64,000 nt of DNA from Nostoc sp. NIES-3756 (GTDB lineage Bacteria; Cyanobacteriota; Cyanobacteriia; Cyanobacteriales; Nostocaceae). The notes beneath the pieces were generated by a model that had not been told where the DNA came from, did no database searches, and saw nothing but the letters and a program-made list of their open reading frames with translations. Position 1 is the first letter of the stretch, and each line of letters begins with the position of its first letter. Location of the stretch: NCBI RefSeq assembly GCF_001548375.1, contig NZ_AP017295.1, positions 6,090,001 through 6,154,000 of the forward strand. The letters run 5' to 3'. Positions 8,375 through 17,838 of this stretch are shown one piece after another. The position numbers and the translations under genes are program-made.

Positions 8375-10408
8375 TTAATTGCCTACAGACCAAATTTTAA
8401 TCGTGTTATCTTCGCTACCACTGACTAAGTTTGCACCGTCATGGGTAAAAGCTACAGATGTGACAGTATTTTCATGTCCTTCTAGGGTGCGAATTTCTTC
8501 GCCTGTTGCTAAATTCCACAGCTTGATAGTTTGGTCACGGCTGGCACTGGCTAGGGTGTTACCATCGGGACTAAAGGCAACTGATGTAACTGTTTCCGTA
8601 CTTCCTTTTAGGGTGAGAAGTCTTGTACCTGCGCCTACATTCCAAATTTTGATCGTGCGATCGCGGCTAGCACTGGCTAAAGTCTTACCATCGGGACTAA
8701 AAGCAATTGATGTGACTGTTTCACCATGTCCGGCTAGTGTGTGAGTCAGGTTTCCGGTTTCTAAATTCCAAATTTTAATAGTTTTATCAAAACTACCACT
8801 AGCTATATTGACACCATCGGGGCTAATGGCGACGGAACGCACCCAGAATGTGTGTCCTGTGAGTGTAGTGATCAGCCTTCCCGTAGTTAGATTCCAGACT
8901 TTAACGGTGTTATCATCGCTACCACTAACTAAGGTTTTACCGTTGGGACTGATAGCAAGGGTATGAACAGCGTCACTGTGTCCTTCTAAGGTGCGAATGA
9001 CTTTGCCAGTTTTGAGATTCCAAACTTTAATGGTGTTATCATCGCTGGCGCTAACTAAGGTTTTACCATCAGGGCTAAAGGCGACAGCATTGACTTTGAG
9101 AGAATGTCCATTCAGGATAGAGATTTTTTCACCTGTGGCTAACTGCCAAATCTTAATAGTGCGATCGCCCCCACAACTAGCTATGATTTGACCATTAGGA
9201 TTAACTGCCAGGGAAATATAAGGGTTTTCGTGACTGGGAATAGTATTAGCTAGGGTAATGGTTCTCAATGTGGGCTTTTGCGACTGTACTATGACCATTT
9301 CGCTAGACTTGTGCTGAGTTAGCCTTGAGGATAAACTGCTATAAATGCGCCGATATTGGCTAACCCAAGATTCGCTAAAACCAAATAGCAATACTAAAGC
9401 ACTCAGCAAAACTACACTTCTGACTAAGGCATATTTTCTAGGCAACTTAGCTATATAAGTTGTCTGAGGTATGGAAAATTTGCCAGATGTTTGTCCGGCG
9501 GCTGGTAAGGCTAAGGGCTGTTTGGGAGTAATATCATTAATGACTTCATCAGCTGATGTGTAACGCTGCTTGAGGTCTTTTTGCAACAGCTTATCCATCA
9601 CATGATCTAATTCTGGTGTCAAGGGACTACGTAAATATTGCCGCCAATTAGAAACCCAACTATAACCATGTTCCATCCACAATTGGAAAGGTGAAACGCT
9701 AGTTATCAGGTGAAAGCAAGTAGCCCCCAAAGCGAACAAATCACTAGCAGCATAAGCTTTACCATCACGAATTTGTTCTAGTGGTGAGTAACCATGTGAA
9801 CCGATGGATGTGCCGAAATTCTGCACTTTGGCAGTTAATTGTTTAGAAGAACCAAAATCGATAAGATTTAATCTGCCATCAGTGCGACACCGAATAATAT
9901 TTTCGGGTTTGATGTCTCGATGAATAACACCGCGATCGTGTATAAATTTAAGAACAGGGAGTAAATCTAACAAAATCGCTTGAATTTCCCCTGGTCGATA
10001 ATTCTTACGTTGCTGTAACTCTTTTAAAAGATTCTGCCCATTAATAAACTGTTGCACCAAATACAAACAATTATCTTGCTCAAAATAAGCCAACAAAGTA
10101 GGAATTTGCGGATGTTCGCCAAGTTCTTGTAAGCGCTTGGCTTCCTCAGCAAACAATTCCACTGCCTTTTTTTGTGACCAAGTACCTTGAAATTTTGGTG
10201 CTAGTTGCTTAATTACACAGGGTTCATTTAATTTATCTTTATCCTCCGATAGATAAGTTCTGCCAAATCCTCCTTCATCAGAAAGTACACGAATGACACG
10301 AAAGCGGTTTCTTAAAAGCGGTACTAAGGTAGTACCACAGGTTTTACACGAGTTTCTTCCATCAGAGTTTAATGGATTTGAGCAATCTGGATTTAAGCAG
10401 CAGATCAT
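8375..10408 (-). CDS. Ser/Thr protein kinase with seven C-terminal WD40 repeats
   Basis: A 677-residue protein. Residues 3-28 form a zinc-ribbon-like motif (CCLNPDC...CKTC). The Hanks-type kinase domain covers about 35-290, with the Gly loop DEGGFGRTY, a likely ATP lysine at 67 (CVIKQL), HRDIKPEN from 163 and DFG at 184-186; all key catalytic residues are present. One membrane helix lies at about 327-345. Seven WD40 repeats fill about 395-677, each with an SPDG turn and an IKIWNL-type end. The kinase would face the cytosol and the propeller the other side of the membrane, a layout common in filamentous cyanobacteria. Substrate is unknown. The repeats are very similar to each other at DNA level, so copy number may vary between strains. 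Confidence 0.93.
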   Translation of the reverse strand: MICCLNPDCSNPLNSDGRNSCKTCGTTLVPLLRNRFRVIRVLSDEGGFGRTYLSEDKDKLNEPCVIKQLAPKFQGTWSQKKAVELFAEEAKRLQELGEHPQIPTLLAYFEQDNCLYLVQQFINGQNLLKELQQRKNYRPGEIQAILLDLLPVLKFIHDRGVIHRDIKPENIIRCRTDGRLNLIDFGSSKQLTAKVQNFGTSIGSHGYSPLEQIRDGKAYAASDLFALGATCFHLITSVSPFQLWMEHGYSWVSNWRQYLRSPLTPELDHVMDKLLQKDLKQRYTSADEVINDITPKQPLALPAAGQTSGKFSIPQTTYIAKLPRKYALVRSVVLLSALVLLFGFSESWVSQYRRIYSSLSSRLTQHKSSEMVIVQSQKPTLRTITLANTIPSHENPYISLAVNPNGQIIASCGGDRTIKIWQLATGEKISILNGHSLKVNAVAFSPDGKTLVSASDDNTIKVWNLKTGKVIRTLEGHSDAVHTLAISPNGKTLVSGSDDNTVKVWNLTTGRLITTLTGHTFWVRSVAISPDGVNIASGSFDKTIKIWNLETGNLTHTLAGHGETVTSIAFSPDGKTLASASRDRTIKIWNVGAGTRLLTLKGSTETVTSVAFSPDGNTLASASRDQTIKLWNLATGEEIRTLEGHENTVTSVAFTHDGANLVSGSEDNTIKIWSVGN

Positions 10409-10630
10409 GTTCTGACAGTTGCGGCTGCATGAAAATTTATATGAGTCAGTTGTCAGTTATTTTGCAAACTGGTCTTACTTTGGTAGATAACACTGACCTG
10501 AATATCATCAATCTTGGTAAATGCAACAATCTTGCTCAGTACAGCAAAACTTAGAGAGCTACACAGTTAATTATTCTCCAGATTATAGAATATTCCGAAT
10601 TGAACTGAAGAATGGCAGGGACGTACAGAT

Positions 10631-11365
10631 ATGAAATTTATTGGTGTTGATTTGGGTTGGAAGTCTCAACCGAGTGGACTGTGTTGTCTACAGTTGATTG
10701 ATGGGAAACTAGAAATACTTGATTTAGATCGGCAAGATGCGATCGCCCACATTTTCACCTGGATTGATACATGGGTACAACCCAAGGAACCCGCACTCAT
10801 AGCCGTAGACGCGCCTACCCTCATCCCCAACCCTACAGGTAGCCGTCTTCCTGACAAACTCACACACAAATATTTTGGTAAATACCACGCCGGCTGTTAC
10901 CCAGCAAACCAAGGTCTACCCTTTGCCGATCGCACCATCAATTTTGGCTTAGAATTAGAATCCCGTGGTTTCGTCCATGCACCCACAATCGAACCACAAA
11001 AATTAGGCAGATATCAAATAGAAGTCTTTCCCCATCCAGCAATAGTCAATCTATTCAACTTAGATCGTATCCTCAAATATAAAAAAGGGCGCCTCAGTGA
11101 GCGCCGCTTAGAATTAGTCAAACTGTATCAATATATTGTGGATATCTTACCCACCTTTGAGCCTGCTTTGTGTGTAAAAAAGTTAGCTGTTGGTGAAATT
11201 CCCCATACAGGTACAGAACTAAAAGCTGCCGAAGATAAACTAGATAGCTTAATTTGTGCCTACGTAGCCGCGTACTGGTGGTATTGGGGAGAACAACGTA
11301 ACTTAGTTTTAGGCGATCGCACTACGGGTTACATTGTCATTCCAAAAATGGGGAGTGGGGAGTAG
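10631..11365 (+). CDS. DUF429-family protein
   Basis: A 244-residue protein beginning MKFIGVDLGWKS, with LIAVDAPTLIPN near residue 60, GCYPANQG near 92 and a C-terminal EDKLDSLICAYVAAYW. These match the DUF429 (RNase H-like fold) family, in which early Asp residues sit on the first strands. Biochemical role is unproven. It diverges from the WD40 kinase, with 222 bp between the two starts that must hold both promoters; I saw no clear motif there. Its last codons read into a purine-rich repeat (MGSGE). Confidence 0.78.
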   Translation: MKFIGVDLGWKSQPSGLCCLQLIDGKLEILDLDRQDAIAHIFTWIDTWVQPKEPALIAVDAPTLIPNPTGSRLPDKLTHKYFGKYHAGCYPANQGLPFADRTINFGLELESRGFVHAPTIEPQKLGRYQIEVFPHPAIVNLFNLDRILKYKKGRLSERRLELVKLYQYIVDILPTFEPALCVKKLAVGEIPHTGTELKAAEDKLDSLICAYVAAYWWYWGEQRNLVLGDRTTGYIVIPKMGSGE

Positions 11366-11506
11366 GGGAAGTAGAGGAAGTGGGGGGAGTAAGAGGAGAA
11401 AAATCAGCGATTTTTGGAGTAACCAAAAAATATTATTCTCCCTCATCTTCCTCATCTCCCTCATCTCCCCCCTCTCCCTCATCTCCCTCATCTCCCCAAT
11501 TACTCC
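11348..11506. repeat. Purine arm/pyrimidine arm STRR element between convergent genes
   Basis: A left arm of GGGGAGT/GGAAGT units (11350-11398) faces a right arm of CTCCCTCAT units (11440-11506). Between them is AAAATCAGCGATTTTT, a small hairpin. The two arms are partly complementary, so a long imperfect stem could form, well placed to end both the DUF429 and glgP transcripts. Confidence 0.7.
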
Positions 11507-14064
11507 GCCCAAGCAATCAATCTAGGCTCATAAGGGTTAGACAGATACGGGTGTTTGGGTAATACGCGCAAGGACAAGCCTTGTAAACCGGAAGTGGTGT
11601 AAAGGATATTAGCTGTATAAACACTTAACCCTCCGCTATCCTGTCCTTGATAATCCATGACTACAGGTATAGCGTTGACAATATCCCCACTGGCATCAAT
11701 CGCACCTTGATATAGTTCGACTTGTACATCATCATTGGTTAAAGTTGCCAAGTCTACCTTAGCTTTGACAGCGACGGTTTGATTAACTTCGATATCTGCA
11801 CCTGCGGATACATCGATATCTTTGATTTTGATATTAAACCAGTGGTCACTAAGTGCTGCTTTCCAAGTTGCTAATTCTTTAGCTGGTGCGTAATTATCAG
11901 ATGTTAAGGTATAGTAGCGATCGCTTGCGGGGAAATAAGCCCGTAGTGCATATTCTCGCACCATCCGCGCTGTATTAAAGAATGGGCAATTTAACCGAAT
12001 AGCATCCTTCATTTTAGCAACCCAAGGTCTGGGTAAACCATCGATATCGCGGTGGTCGTAAAATAGGGGTACGACTTCTTTCTCTAGTAAATCGTAGAGA
12101 GCATTGGCTTCTACTTCATCTTGGTAGTTGGGGTCTTCATAATTCTCCCCATGTCCAATAGCCCAGCCAGTGCGGACATAATCGGCTTCATCCCACCAAC
12201 CATCTAACACACTCAGGTTAGGTAAGCCATTCATTGCGGCTTTCATCCCGCTTGTACCCGATGCTTCTCTGGGACGGCGGGGTGTGTTTAACCAAATGTC
12301 ACAGCCAGCCACCATCAACCGAGAAATATAAATATCGTAGTTGGGAACAAACACGACTTGTTTTTCTAAATGCTGTTCGCGGATAAAGTGATTAATTTCG
12401 CGGATCAGTTCTTTTCCGGGGATATCTTTGGGGTGGGCTTTACCAGCGATGACAAATTGCACCTTACGGTCTTTGTCGGCTAGTAAGATGCGCCTAATCC
12501 GTTCAATGTCGCGCATCCACAGAGTAGCACGTTTGTAGGTGGCAAAGCGACGGGCAAAGCCAATAGTTAACGCATTGGGGTCGAGGACTTCCTGGGCTTG
12601 GACAATATCGGAAGGGGAAGCACCGCGATCGCGCAAATGTTTTACTAAATGGTCACGCACATACAGTATCATGTCCAAACGGCAACGTTCATGATTACGC
12701 CACAACTCCTCATCGGGAATTGCATCCATCCGTTCCCACAATTGGTTATCTGGTGGTACTGATGACCAATTTGGCCCTAAATAGCGATCGTATAATTCCT
12801 GGGTTGACTTAGCAACGCAACTACGGGCATGAACACCGTTAGTAATGGCTGTGATGGGTACTTCTTCCACCGGAACTTTCTTCCACAAACCTTGGAACAT
12901 TTGCCGGGAAACCACACCGTGTAACTGGGCGACACCGTTAGAAAATGTTGCCATCTTCAACGCCAACACCGCCATACTAAAGGGGCCAGATAAATCACCT
13001 GTATTTTCCCGTCCCAGTCCTAAAAATTGCTCTTTAGGTAAACCAAAGATATCTGCATAATAACCAAGGTAATACAGAATTTTGTCGGGTGGGAATAGGT
13101 CAATTCCGGCTGGTACTGGAGTATGAGTGGTAAAGATATTACTAGAACTCACCACCTGTTTAGCTTCTGCATAACTCAAACCCTCTTGCTGAATCAACAA
13201 GCGGATGCGTTCTAGGGCTGAGAAAGCGGCGTGACCTTCATTCATGTGGTAAGCAGTCACCTTATAACCCAAGGCTTTCAACATTTGTACACCACCAATC
13301 CCCAACATAATTTCTTGGTGGATACGCATATCGATATCACCGCCATAGAGTTGGTCGGTAATGTCTTGGTCGTAAGGGTTATTCGGTTCGATGTTGGTAT
13401 CTAGCATATACAGGGGTACTGTCCCTACCTGTACACGCCAAACTCTGGCGTAAATCTTGCGTCCTGGATAATCTACCGCAACTCGCAGTTCTGAGCCGTC
13501 GGCATTGCGTTCTAGGTGCAAGGGCATATTATAGAAATCGTTAATCGGGTAACGTTCTTGCTGCCAGCCGTCGGCATTGAGATACTGAGCAAAGTAGCCT
13601 TGCTGGTACAATAAACCCACACCAACTAAGGGTAGCCCTAAATCACTGGCTGATTTCAAGTGATCTCCCGCCAAAACGCCCAAACCACCAGAATAAACGG
13701 GCAGACAATCTACCAACCCAAACTCCGCCGAAAAATAGGCGAAACATTCTTTAGGTTTCTGATGACGCTGCTTTTTATACCAACTGCGTTCTTGTAAATA
13801 TTCCTCTAGTTGGCGATCGGCACGATCCATCTGTGCCAGAAAACCTTCATCTTCCACGACTTCCAAAAGCCGCCCCTGACTGATTGTACCCAACATTAAT
13901 ACGGGGTTATGATGGCTAGACTCCCATAAATCTGGGTCTAAGCGACGAAATAAATCTTTAGTCTCGACGTTCCAATCCCAATGTAAATTATAAGCCAGTC
14001 GCCGCAACGGTTCTAGCCGCGTCGGCAAAGAAGGAGAGACATTGAATGTACGAATTGGCTGCAT
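11500..14064 (-). CDS. glgP: Alpha-glucan (glycogen) phosphorylase
   Basis: An 854-residue enzyme that releases glucose-1-phosphate from glycogen or maltodextrin using phosphate and pyridoxal phosphate. It starts MQPIRTFNVSPSLP and shows an N-terminal DUF3417-like region (RRLAYNLHWDWN, about 22-33), YSGGLGVLAGDHLKSASDLG and GVGLLYQQGYF, typical of the shorter archaeal/Thermotoga-like class rather than the E. coli MalP class. The PLP site reads EASGTSGMKAAMNG, containing the lysine. Cytosolic. The gene converges on DUF429 and has about 930 bp of AT-rich DNA upstream. It supplies sugar phosphate from storage glycogen at night or in heterocyst feeding; that context is general knowledge. Confidence 0.93.
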   Translation of the reverse strand: MQPIRTFNVSPSLPTRLEPLRRLAYNLHWDWNVETKDLFRRLDPDLWESSHHNPVLMLGTISQGRLLEVVEDEGFLAQMDRADRQLEEYLQERSWYKKQRHQKPKECFAYFSAEFGLVDCLPVYSGGLGVLAGDHLKSASDLGLPLVGVGLLYQQGYFAQYLNADGWQQERYPINDFYNMPLHLERNADGSELRVAVDYPGRKIYARVWRVQVGTVPLYMLDTNIEPNNPYDQDITDQLYGGDIDMRIHQEIMLGIGGVQMLKALGYKVTAYHMNEGHAAFSALERIRLLIQQEGLSYAEAKQVVSSSNIFTTHTPVPAGIDLFPPDKILYYLGYYADIFGLPKEQFLGLGRENTGDLSGPFSMAVLALKMATFSNGVAQLHGVVSRQMFQGLWKKVPVEEVPITAITNGVHARSCVAKSTQELYDRYLGPNWSSVPPDNQLWERMDAIPDEELWRNHERCRLDMILYVRDHLVKHLRDRGASPSDIVQAQEVLDPNALTIGFARRFATYKRATLWMRDIERIRRILLADKDRKVQFVIAGKAHPKDIPGKELIREINHFIREQHLEKQVVFVPNYDIYISRLMVAGCDIWLNTPRRPREASGTSGMKAAMNGLPNLSVLDGWWDEADYVRTGWAIGHGENYEDPNYQDEVEANALYDLLEKEVVPLFYDHRDIDGLPRPWVAKMKDAIRLNCPFFNTARMVREYALRAYFPASDRYYTLTSDNYAPAKELATWKAALSDHWFNIKIKDIDVSAGADIEVNQTVAVKAKVDLATLTNDDVQVELYQGAIDASGDIVNAIPVVMDYQGQDSGGLSVYTANILYTTSGLQGLSLRVLPKHPYLSNPYEPRLIAWAE

Positions 14065-14993
14065 AGGTTAGCAAGGCTCCTAGTTTAGCTATGGCTATTG
14101 TTGACTGTCTTTTCCCAATGTTGCCAATTCTTTATACTAAGTTTGTAAAATTGTCATGACTTTGTTAAGGGATGGAAATTTTCCTGGCTATACTTGGTAA
14201 ACTTTGTATCATACGCATTTTTACTGCATCTCAGGGTAAAGAGACTTGTATTTCAAGTTTAAGAATTTTAATATTTTTTTAAGAAACCTAAGGAACAGAT
14301 TTCAGGGGCTGGCTTTTGACTATTGATGTAAATTTAAGCCCAGCCAAATGTATTTTATGTATGCGGACTAACCAAATATTCAGGCATTTATACTTACAAA
14401 AGCATTCATTACCTGTGTATAAGCGGTTTCTAAACAGTCATTTGGTTTAATTAAGTATCGCTTCACCTAACATTTACCTTATCTTAAACTTGCATGATTA
14501 ATATTGAGCCTGACAACATATAAAAAATACCCACTGGGTATAAGGGTAAGGTTTTTATTGCTAAAAACTTTCTGAATTAATATATTTAAAAATATAAAAG
14601 CTACTGCTCATTAATTAGCGTGTCACTTGTCAAAAATAATGTATTAAAGTACAAACTTGCTGCCTTTAGAAAATTACATATTATATCAGTGATAAATTAT
14701 TTTAATATATACGATTAAATATACAATACCTAGAATCATCTTGATGATAAAATCGTTTGAAAGTAGCAAAATCATGCTAATGAAATATTAAGGATAATTT
14801 AAGCATTTTTGTAAAGTGTATTTTCTTAATTTAGAGATTTAAAATATTTTCTGTTAATTTTTTAAACTTCTTTAGACTAATCAAAAAAAGTAAACACAGC
14901 TTGGAGTTTTTCAAGTTTATCAAATACTGCCTACATAGGATTTATCCTATTTTGATTAATTTTTCCTACTCTCTTTCTACAACTACTGCTTGA
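14065..14993. other. Long AT-rich intergenic region between glgP and the Crp-family gene
   Basis: About 930 bp between divergent genes, strongly AT rich, with no supportable ORF. It must carry the glgP promoter and the promoter of the regulator at 14994. The only clear symmetric site is the palindrome at 14935-14950. I saw no tRNA, riboswitch or repeat array. Confidence 0.6.
14935..14950. promoter_or_regulatory. Palindrome ATAGGAT-TT-ATCCTAT, possible operator
   Basis: Perfect 7-2-7 inverted repeat ending 43 bp before the start of the Crp-family gene. Position and symmetry suit a dimeric regulator, perhaps autoregulation. It does not match the NtcA consensus GTAN8TAC. Confidence 0.4.
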
Positions 14994-15620
14994 ATGACTT
15001 CTATAATTTTCACAGACACTACTGCTAGCATCTTGTCTGAATCTAGCCTCAACGGGCATTTGTCACCAAGACTATTTACGCGCAAAGAAGTTATTCCACC
15101 TAATGAGGATCTACTTTGGCGAATTGAACGTGGGGTAGTTCGTACTCTCACTTGGGGCGAAGACGGCACATTTATTACTTTGGGTTATTGGGGCGCTGGT
15201 GATTTAATTGGTTATCCTTTATCTAAAATTAACCCATATCAAATTGAATGTTTAACTGGTGTAGAAGCTATAGCTATACCGCAACATCTATGGCATCACT
15301 ACACTAATGATTTGCTAGCTCATATTCAATATTCTGAAGAGCTTTTAAGCATAGTTCATCGCAAACCTGTTGCTTTACGGTTATATCAATTCTTAGTTTG
15401 GCTGAGTGAAAAATTTGGGCGAGACTTAGAACAAGGTAAGCTCATTGAACTGTATATTACCCATCAAGAAATTGCTGAGGTATTGAATACAACGAGAGTA
15501 ACTGTAACACGCTTACTACAACAATTTGAAGCAGAAGGTGTGCTACTACGTCATAAGCGTCGCATTATTCTATGTTTATCAAATAAAAAAATTATAAATA
15601 TGAGTTTAAAAAACAGGTAA
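14994..15620 (+). CDS. Crp/Fnr-family transcriptional regulator
   Basis: A 208-residue protein. The N-terminal part looks like a reduced cyclic-nucleotide-binding-like beta barrel (LWRIERGVVRTLTWGEDGTFITLGYWGAGDLIGYPLS). The C-terminal winged helix includes LIELYITHQEIAEVLNTTRVTVTRLLQQFEAEG, a clear Crp-type helix-turn-helix at about residues 158-185. The residues that bind cAMP in Crp are not evident, so the ligand is unknown. It sits 115 bp upstream of an SLH-porin gene on the same strand and might regulate it. It is not NtcA, judging by the divergent HTH. Confidence 0.82.
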   Translation: MTSIIFTDTTASILSESSLNGHLSPRLFTRKEVIPPNEDLLWRIERGVVRTLTWGEDGTFITLGYWGAGDLIGYPLSKINPYQIECLTGVEAIAIPQHLWHHYTNDLLAHIQYSEELLSIVHRKPVALRLYQFLVWLSEKFGRDLEQGKLIELYITHQEIAEVLNTTRVTVTRLLQQFEAEGVLLRHKRRIILCLSNKKIINMSLKNR

Positions 15621-15734
15621 CGGTCTTGTCTTAAGTATGCCTAAAGATGTATAGTCAATACAGGTAACATATGTAAATTTCCTTATAAAATGGAAGTAGC
15701 ATATATTACCATGACCGTGAAATAGTTGGTGTGA

Positions 15735-17369
15735 GTGAATTTGAAGAATATGACAAAACTATTCTGGAATGCTTTAAAGTTTAGCCCAGTAGTTTTTGCT
15801 GCTACCCTTTTTGCTACCAATAACGCTTTAGCAGCTGAAGCTAATGAAAAAGTTACCAGTGTCTCCCAATTAGCCCAAGCTTCCCAATCTCAAGATATTG
15901 GTCAGGTAACATCTGTATCTCAATTCTCCGATGTTCAACCTACCGATTGGGCATTCCAAGCATTGCAATCTTTGGTTGAGCGTTACGGCTGTATTGCAGG
16001 TTATCCCAACGGGACATACCGTGGTAATCGTGCTTTAACCCGTTATGAGTTTGCTGCTGGTTTGAACGCTTGTTTGGACAGAGTTAACGAACTGATTGCC
16101 ACAGCAACAGCTGATTTAGTGAGAAAAGAAGATTTAGCTACTCTACAGCGCCTACAAGAAGAATTTTCTGCTGAATTAGCTACTTTACGCGGTCGCGTTG
16201 ATGCGCTAGAAGCTCGTACTTCTGAGTTGGAAGCAAATCAATTTTCTACCACCACTAAGCTATCTGGAGAAGCAATTTTCAGCGTATCTCAAGCTTTTGG
16301 TGATACAAGAGCGCTACCTTCTGGTTCTACAACTCCCCGATCCGATTTAGACTCTAACCTAACATTTGCTAACCGGGTACGCTTAACCTTAAATAGCAGT
16401 TTCACTGGCACAGACCAGTTACAAACCCGGTTAAATTCTGGAAATATAATTTCTAATTCTGGAACCACTGGAACTAATATGGCCCGCTTGGGTTACGATG
16501 GTGGTACGGATAACGCAGTTAGCATCGACAAACTTAACTATACATTCAACTTCAGTGAAACAATCCGGGTCAAAATTGACGCTACTGGTGCTGAGTTGAA
16601 TGAAAACACAAACGTTTTCAACCCTGACTTTAGAAGTAGTGGTTCCGGCGCTCTCACCCGCTATGGACGTTTCAGCCCCATCTATCGTCAAGCCTTTGAT
16701 GGTGCTGGTATTACAGTTAATTTCAATCCTAGCGGGCCGTTGACATTCACCGCCGCTTACCTAGCATCTGGACGGAATAGTTCTGCTAACCCTGGATTTA
16801 TAGCAGATGGAAGAGAAGGTGGATTATTTGAGGGTGATAACACCATTTTTGGTCAAATCGCTTTCAAGCCTAGTGCAGCCTTTAACGTTGGTTTTGCTTA
16901 CGCTCGTACTTATCAACACGGCGCTCTCTTCGGTGATACAGGCAGTGCCTTTGCCAACAGACCATTTGGTAATGTAGCAACTGAAGCAAACCACTACGGT
17001 ATTCAAGCCTCATTCCAACCCAGTTCTACACTGACTCTTGGTGGTTGGGTAGGTTATACCACTGCTGATTCTTTACGTGATAATAGAGATGCAGAAGCTT
17101 GGTACTGGGCTGCTACTCTTGGTATCAGAGACTTTGGTAGAGAAGGAAATACATTAGGTGTGATCTTTGGTCAACCACCTAAAATCACAGGCGGTAATGG
17201 CATTGCCTCAGAAAACGGTACTTCTTACCATCTGGAAGGTCTTTACAAGCTGAAACTATCTGACAATATTCTTGTCACTCCTGGTTTGTTGGTCATTTTC
17301 AACCCAGAGCATAATGACGCAAATGACACCATTTATGTAGGTACTCTACGTACTACCTTCACTTTCTAA
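15735..17369 (+). CDS. SLH-domain OprB-type outer-membrane porin
   Basis: A 544-residue protein with an N-terminal signal peptide (hydrophobic stretch FSPVVFAATLFATNNALAAEA, cleavage near residue 34). An SLH domain follows (FSDVQPTDWAFQALQSLVERYGCIAGYPNGTYRGN, about 64-115), which in cyanobacteria binds peptidoglycan, then a coiled coil (LRGRVDALEARTSELEANQ, about 150-170), then an OprB-like beta barrel ending in aromatic F (TTFTF), as expected for an outer-membrane protein. It would pass small solutes or ions. The first codon is not certain: ORF start is 15735 (TTG), with an alternative ATG at 15750 giving MTKLFWNALK. Closed by a strong terminator. Confidence 0.9.
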   Translation: MNLKNMTKLFWNALKFSPVVFAATLFATNNALAAEANEKVTSVSQLAQASQSQDIGQVTSVSQFSDVQPTDWAFQALQSLVERYGCIAGYPNGTYRGNRALTRYEFAAGLNACLDRVNELIATATADLVRKEDLATLQRLQEEFSAELATLRGRVDALEARTSELEANQFSTTTKLSGEAIFSVSQAFGDTRALPSGSTTPRSDLDSNLTFANRVRLTLNSSFTGTDQLQTRLNSGNIISNSGTTGTNMARLGYDGGTDNAVSIDKLNYTFNFSETIRVKIDATGAELNENTNVFNPDFRSSGSGALTRYGRFSPIYRQAFDGAGITVNFNPSGPLTFTAAYLASGRNSSANPGFIADGREGGLFEGDNTIFGQIAFKPSAAFNVGFAYARTYQHGALFGDTGSAFANRPFGNVATEANHYGIQASFQPSSTLTLGGWVGYTTADSLRDNRDAEAWYWAATLGIRDFGREGNTLGVIFGQPPKITGGNGIASENGTSYHLEGLYKLKLSDNILVTPGLLVIFNPEHNDANDTIYVGTLRTTFTF

Positions 17370-17405
17370 AATTAGTGACTTTGTAAAGTAGTTACTATAA
17401 AAGAA

Positions 17406-17437
17406 AGCCCTCTATCTACGCTAGAGGGCTTTTTTTA
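17406..17437 (+). terminator. Rho-independent terminator of the porin gene
   Basis: Perfect 9-bp stem AGCCCTCTA / TAGAGGGCT with a 7-nt loop, then seven T residues. It overlaps the last codons of the convergent small gene, so it may work in both directions. Confidence 0.92.
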
Positions 17438-17695
17438 TTCCAAATCAGCATCTTGTTGACTAGTCAAATTTGATGGTGGCCGATCGCTACTCCATCCCCA
17501 CCAAGCACAACCACACTGGCAATTATAAAACTCCTGCCATTTACGCCGATGGTCTTCTGTTAGCACAGGCGATCGCCGATTAATCCAAACTTGTGAAGCC
17601 TCTAGGCTACTAGCACGACAGTTAGGACAGCAAAACCCGTAAGCATGAACTGCCTTCTGTGTCCATTCAGGCGGAGTAAGGGCAAAAGCATCCAT
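17435..17695 (-). CDS. Small conserved protein with CxxC...CxCGC zinc-finger-like motif
   Basis: From the ATG at 17695 the product is 86 residues, MDAFALTPPEWTQKAVHAYG and on. An upstream in-frame start at 17767 exists, but the extra 24 codons come from a repeated GAATTAC-type sequence, so the later start is preferred. The protein has FCCPNCRAS and YNCQCGCAWWGW, cysteine pairs likely to bind zinc. Function is unknown. It converges on the porin gene, and its stop lies in the terminator. Confidence 0.65.
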   Translation of the reverse strand: MDAFALTPPEWTQKAVHAYGFCCPNCRASSLEASQVWINRRSPVLTEDHRRKWQEFYNCQCGCAWWGWSSDRPPSNLTSQQDADLE

Positions 17696-17838
17696 GTAAT
17701 AATTTGTAATTCGTAATTCGTAACTCGTAATTTGTGCAGTGTTTTTTCTTACACTACACTTCATCATAATCGAATTAAGCAGAACGTTGTTATGCTTTGT
17801 ATTTCAACTTAAGCACTAATTACTTAATTGATTGATAC

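Noticed and set aside
8379..8744. Plus-strand ORF opposite the WD40 repeats
   Set aside because: Its text (SSLPLTKFAPSWVKATDVT repeats) is the antisense shadow of the WD40 repeats.
10372..10554. Small ORF overlapping the start of the WD40 kinase
   Set aside because: It overlaps the kinase start and shows no domain or ribosome-binding site.
14065..14993. A tRNA or small RNA gene in the long glgP upstream gap
   Set aside because: No cloverleaf, CCA end or terminator-like hairpin with U tract was found by eye.
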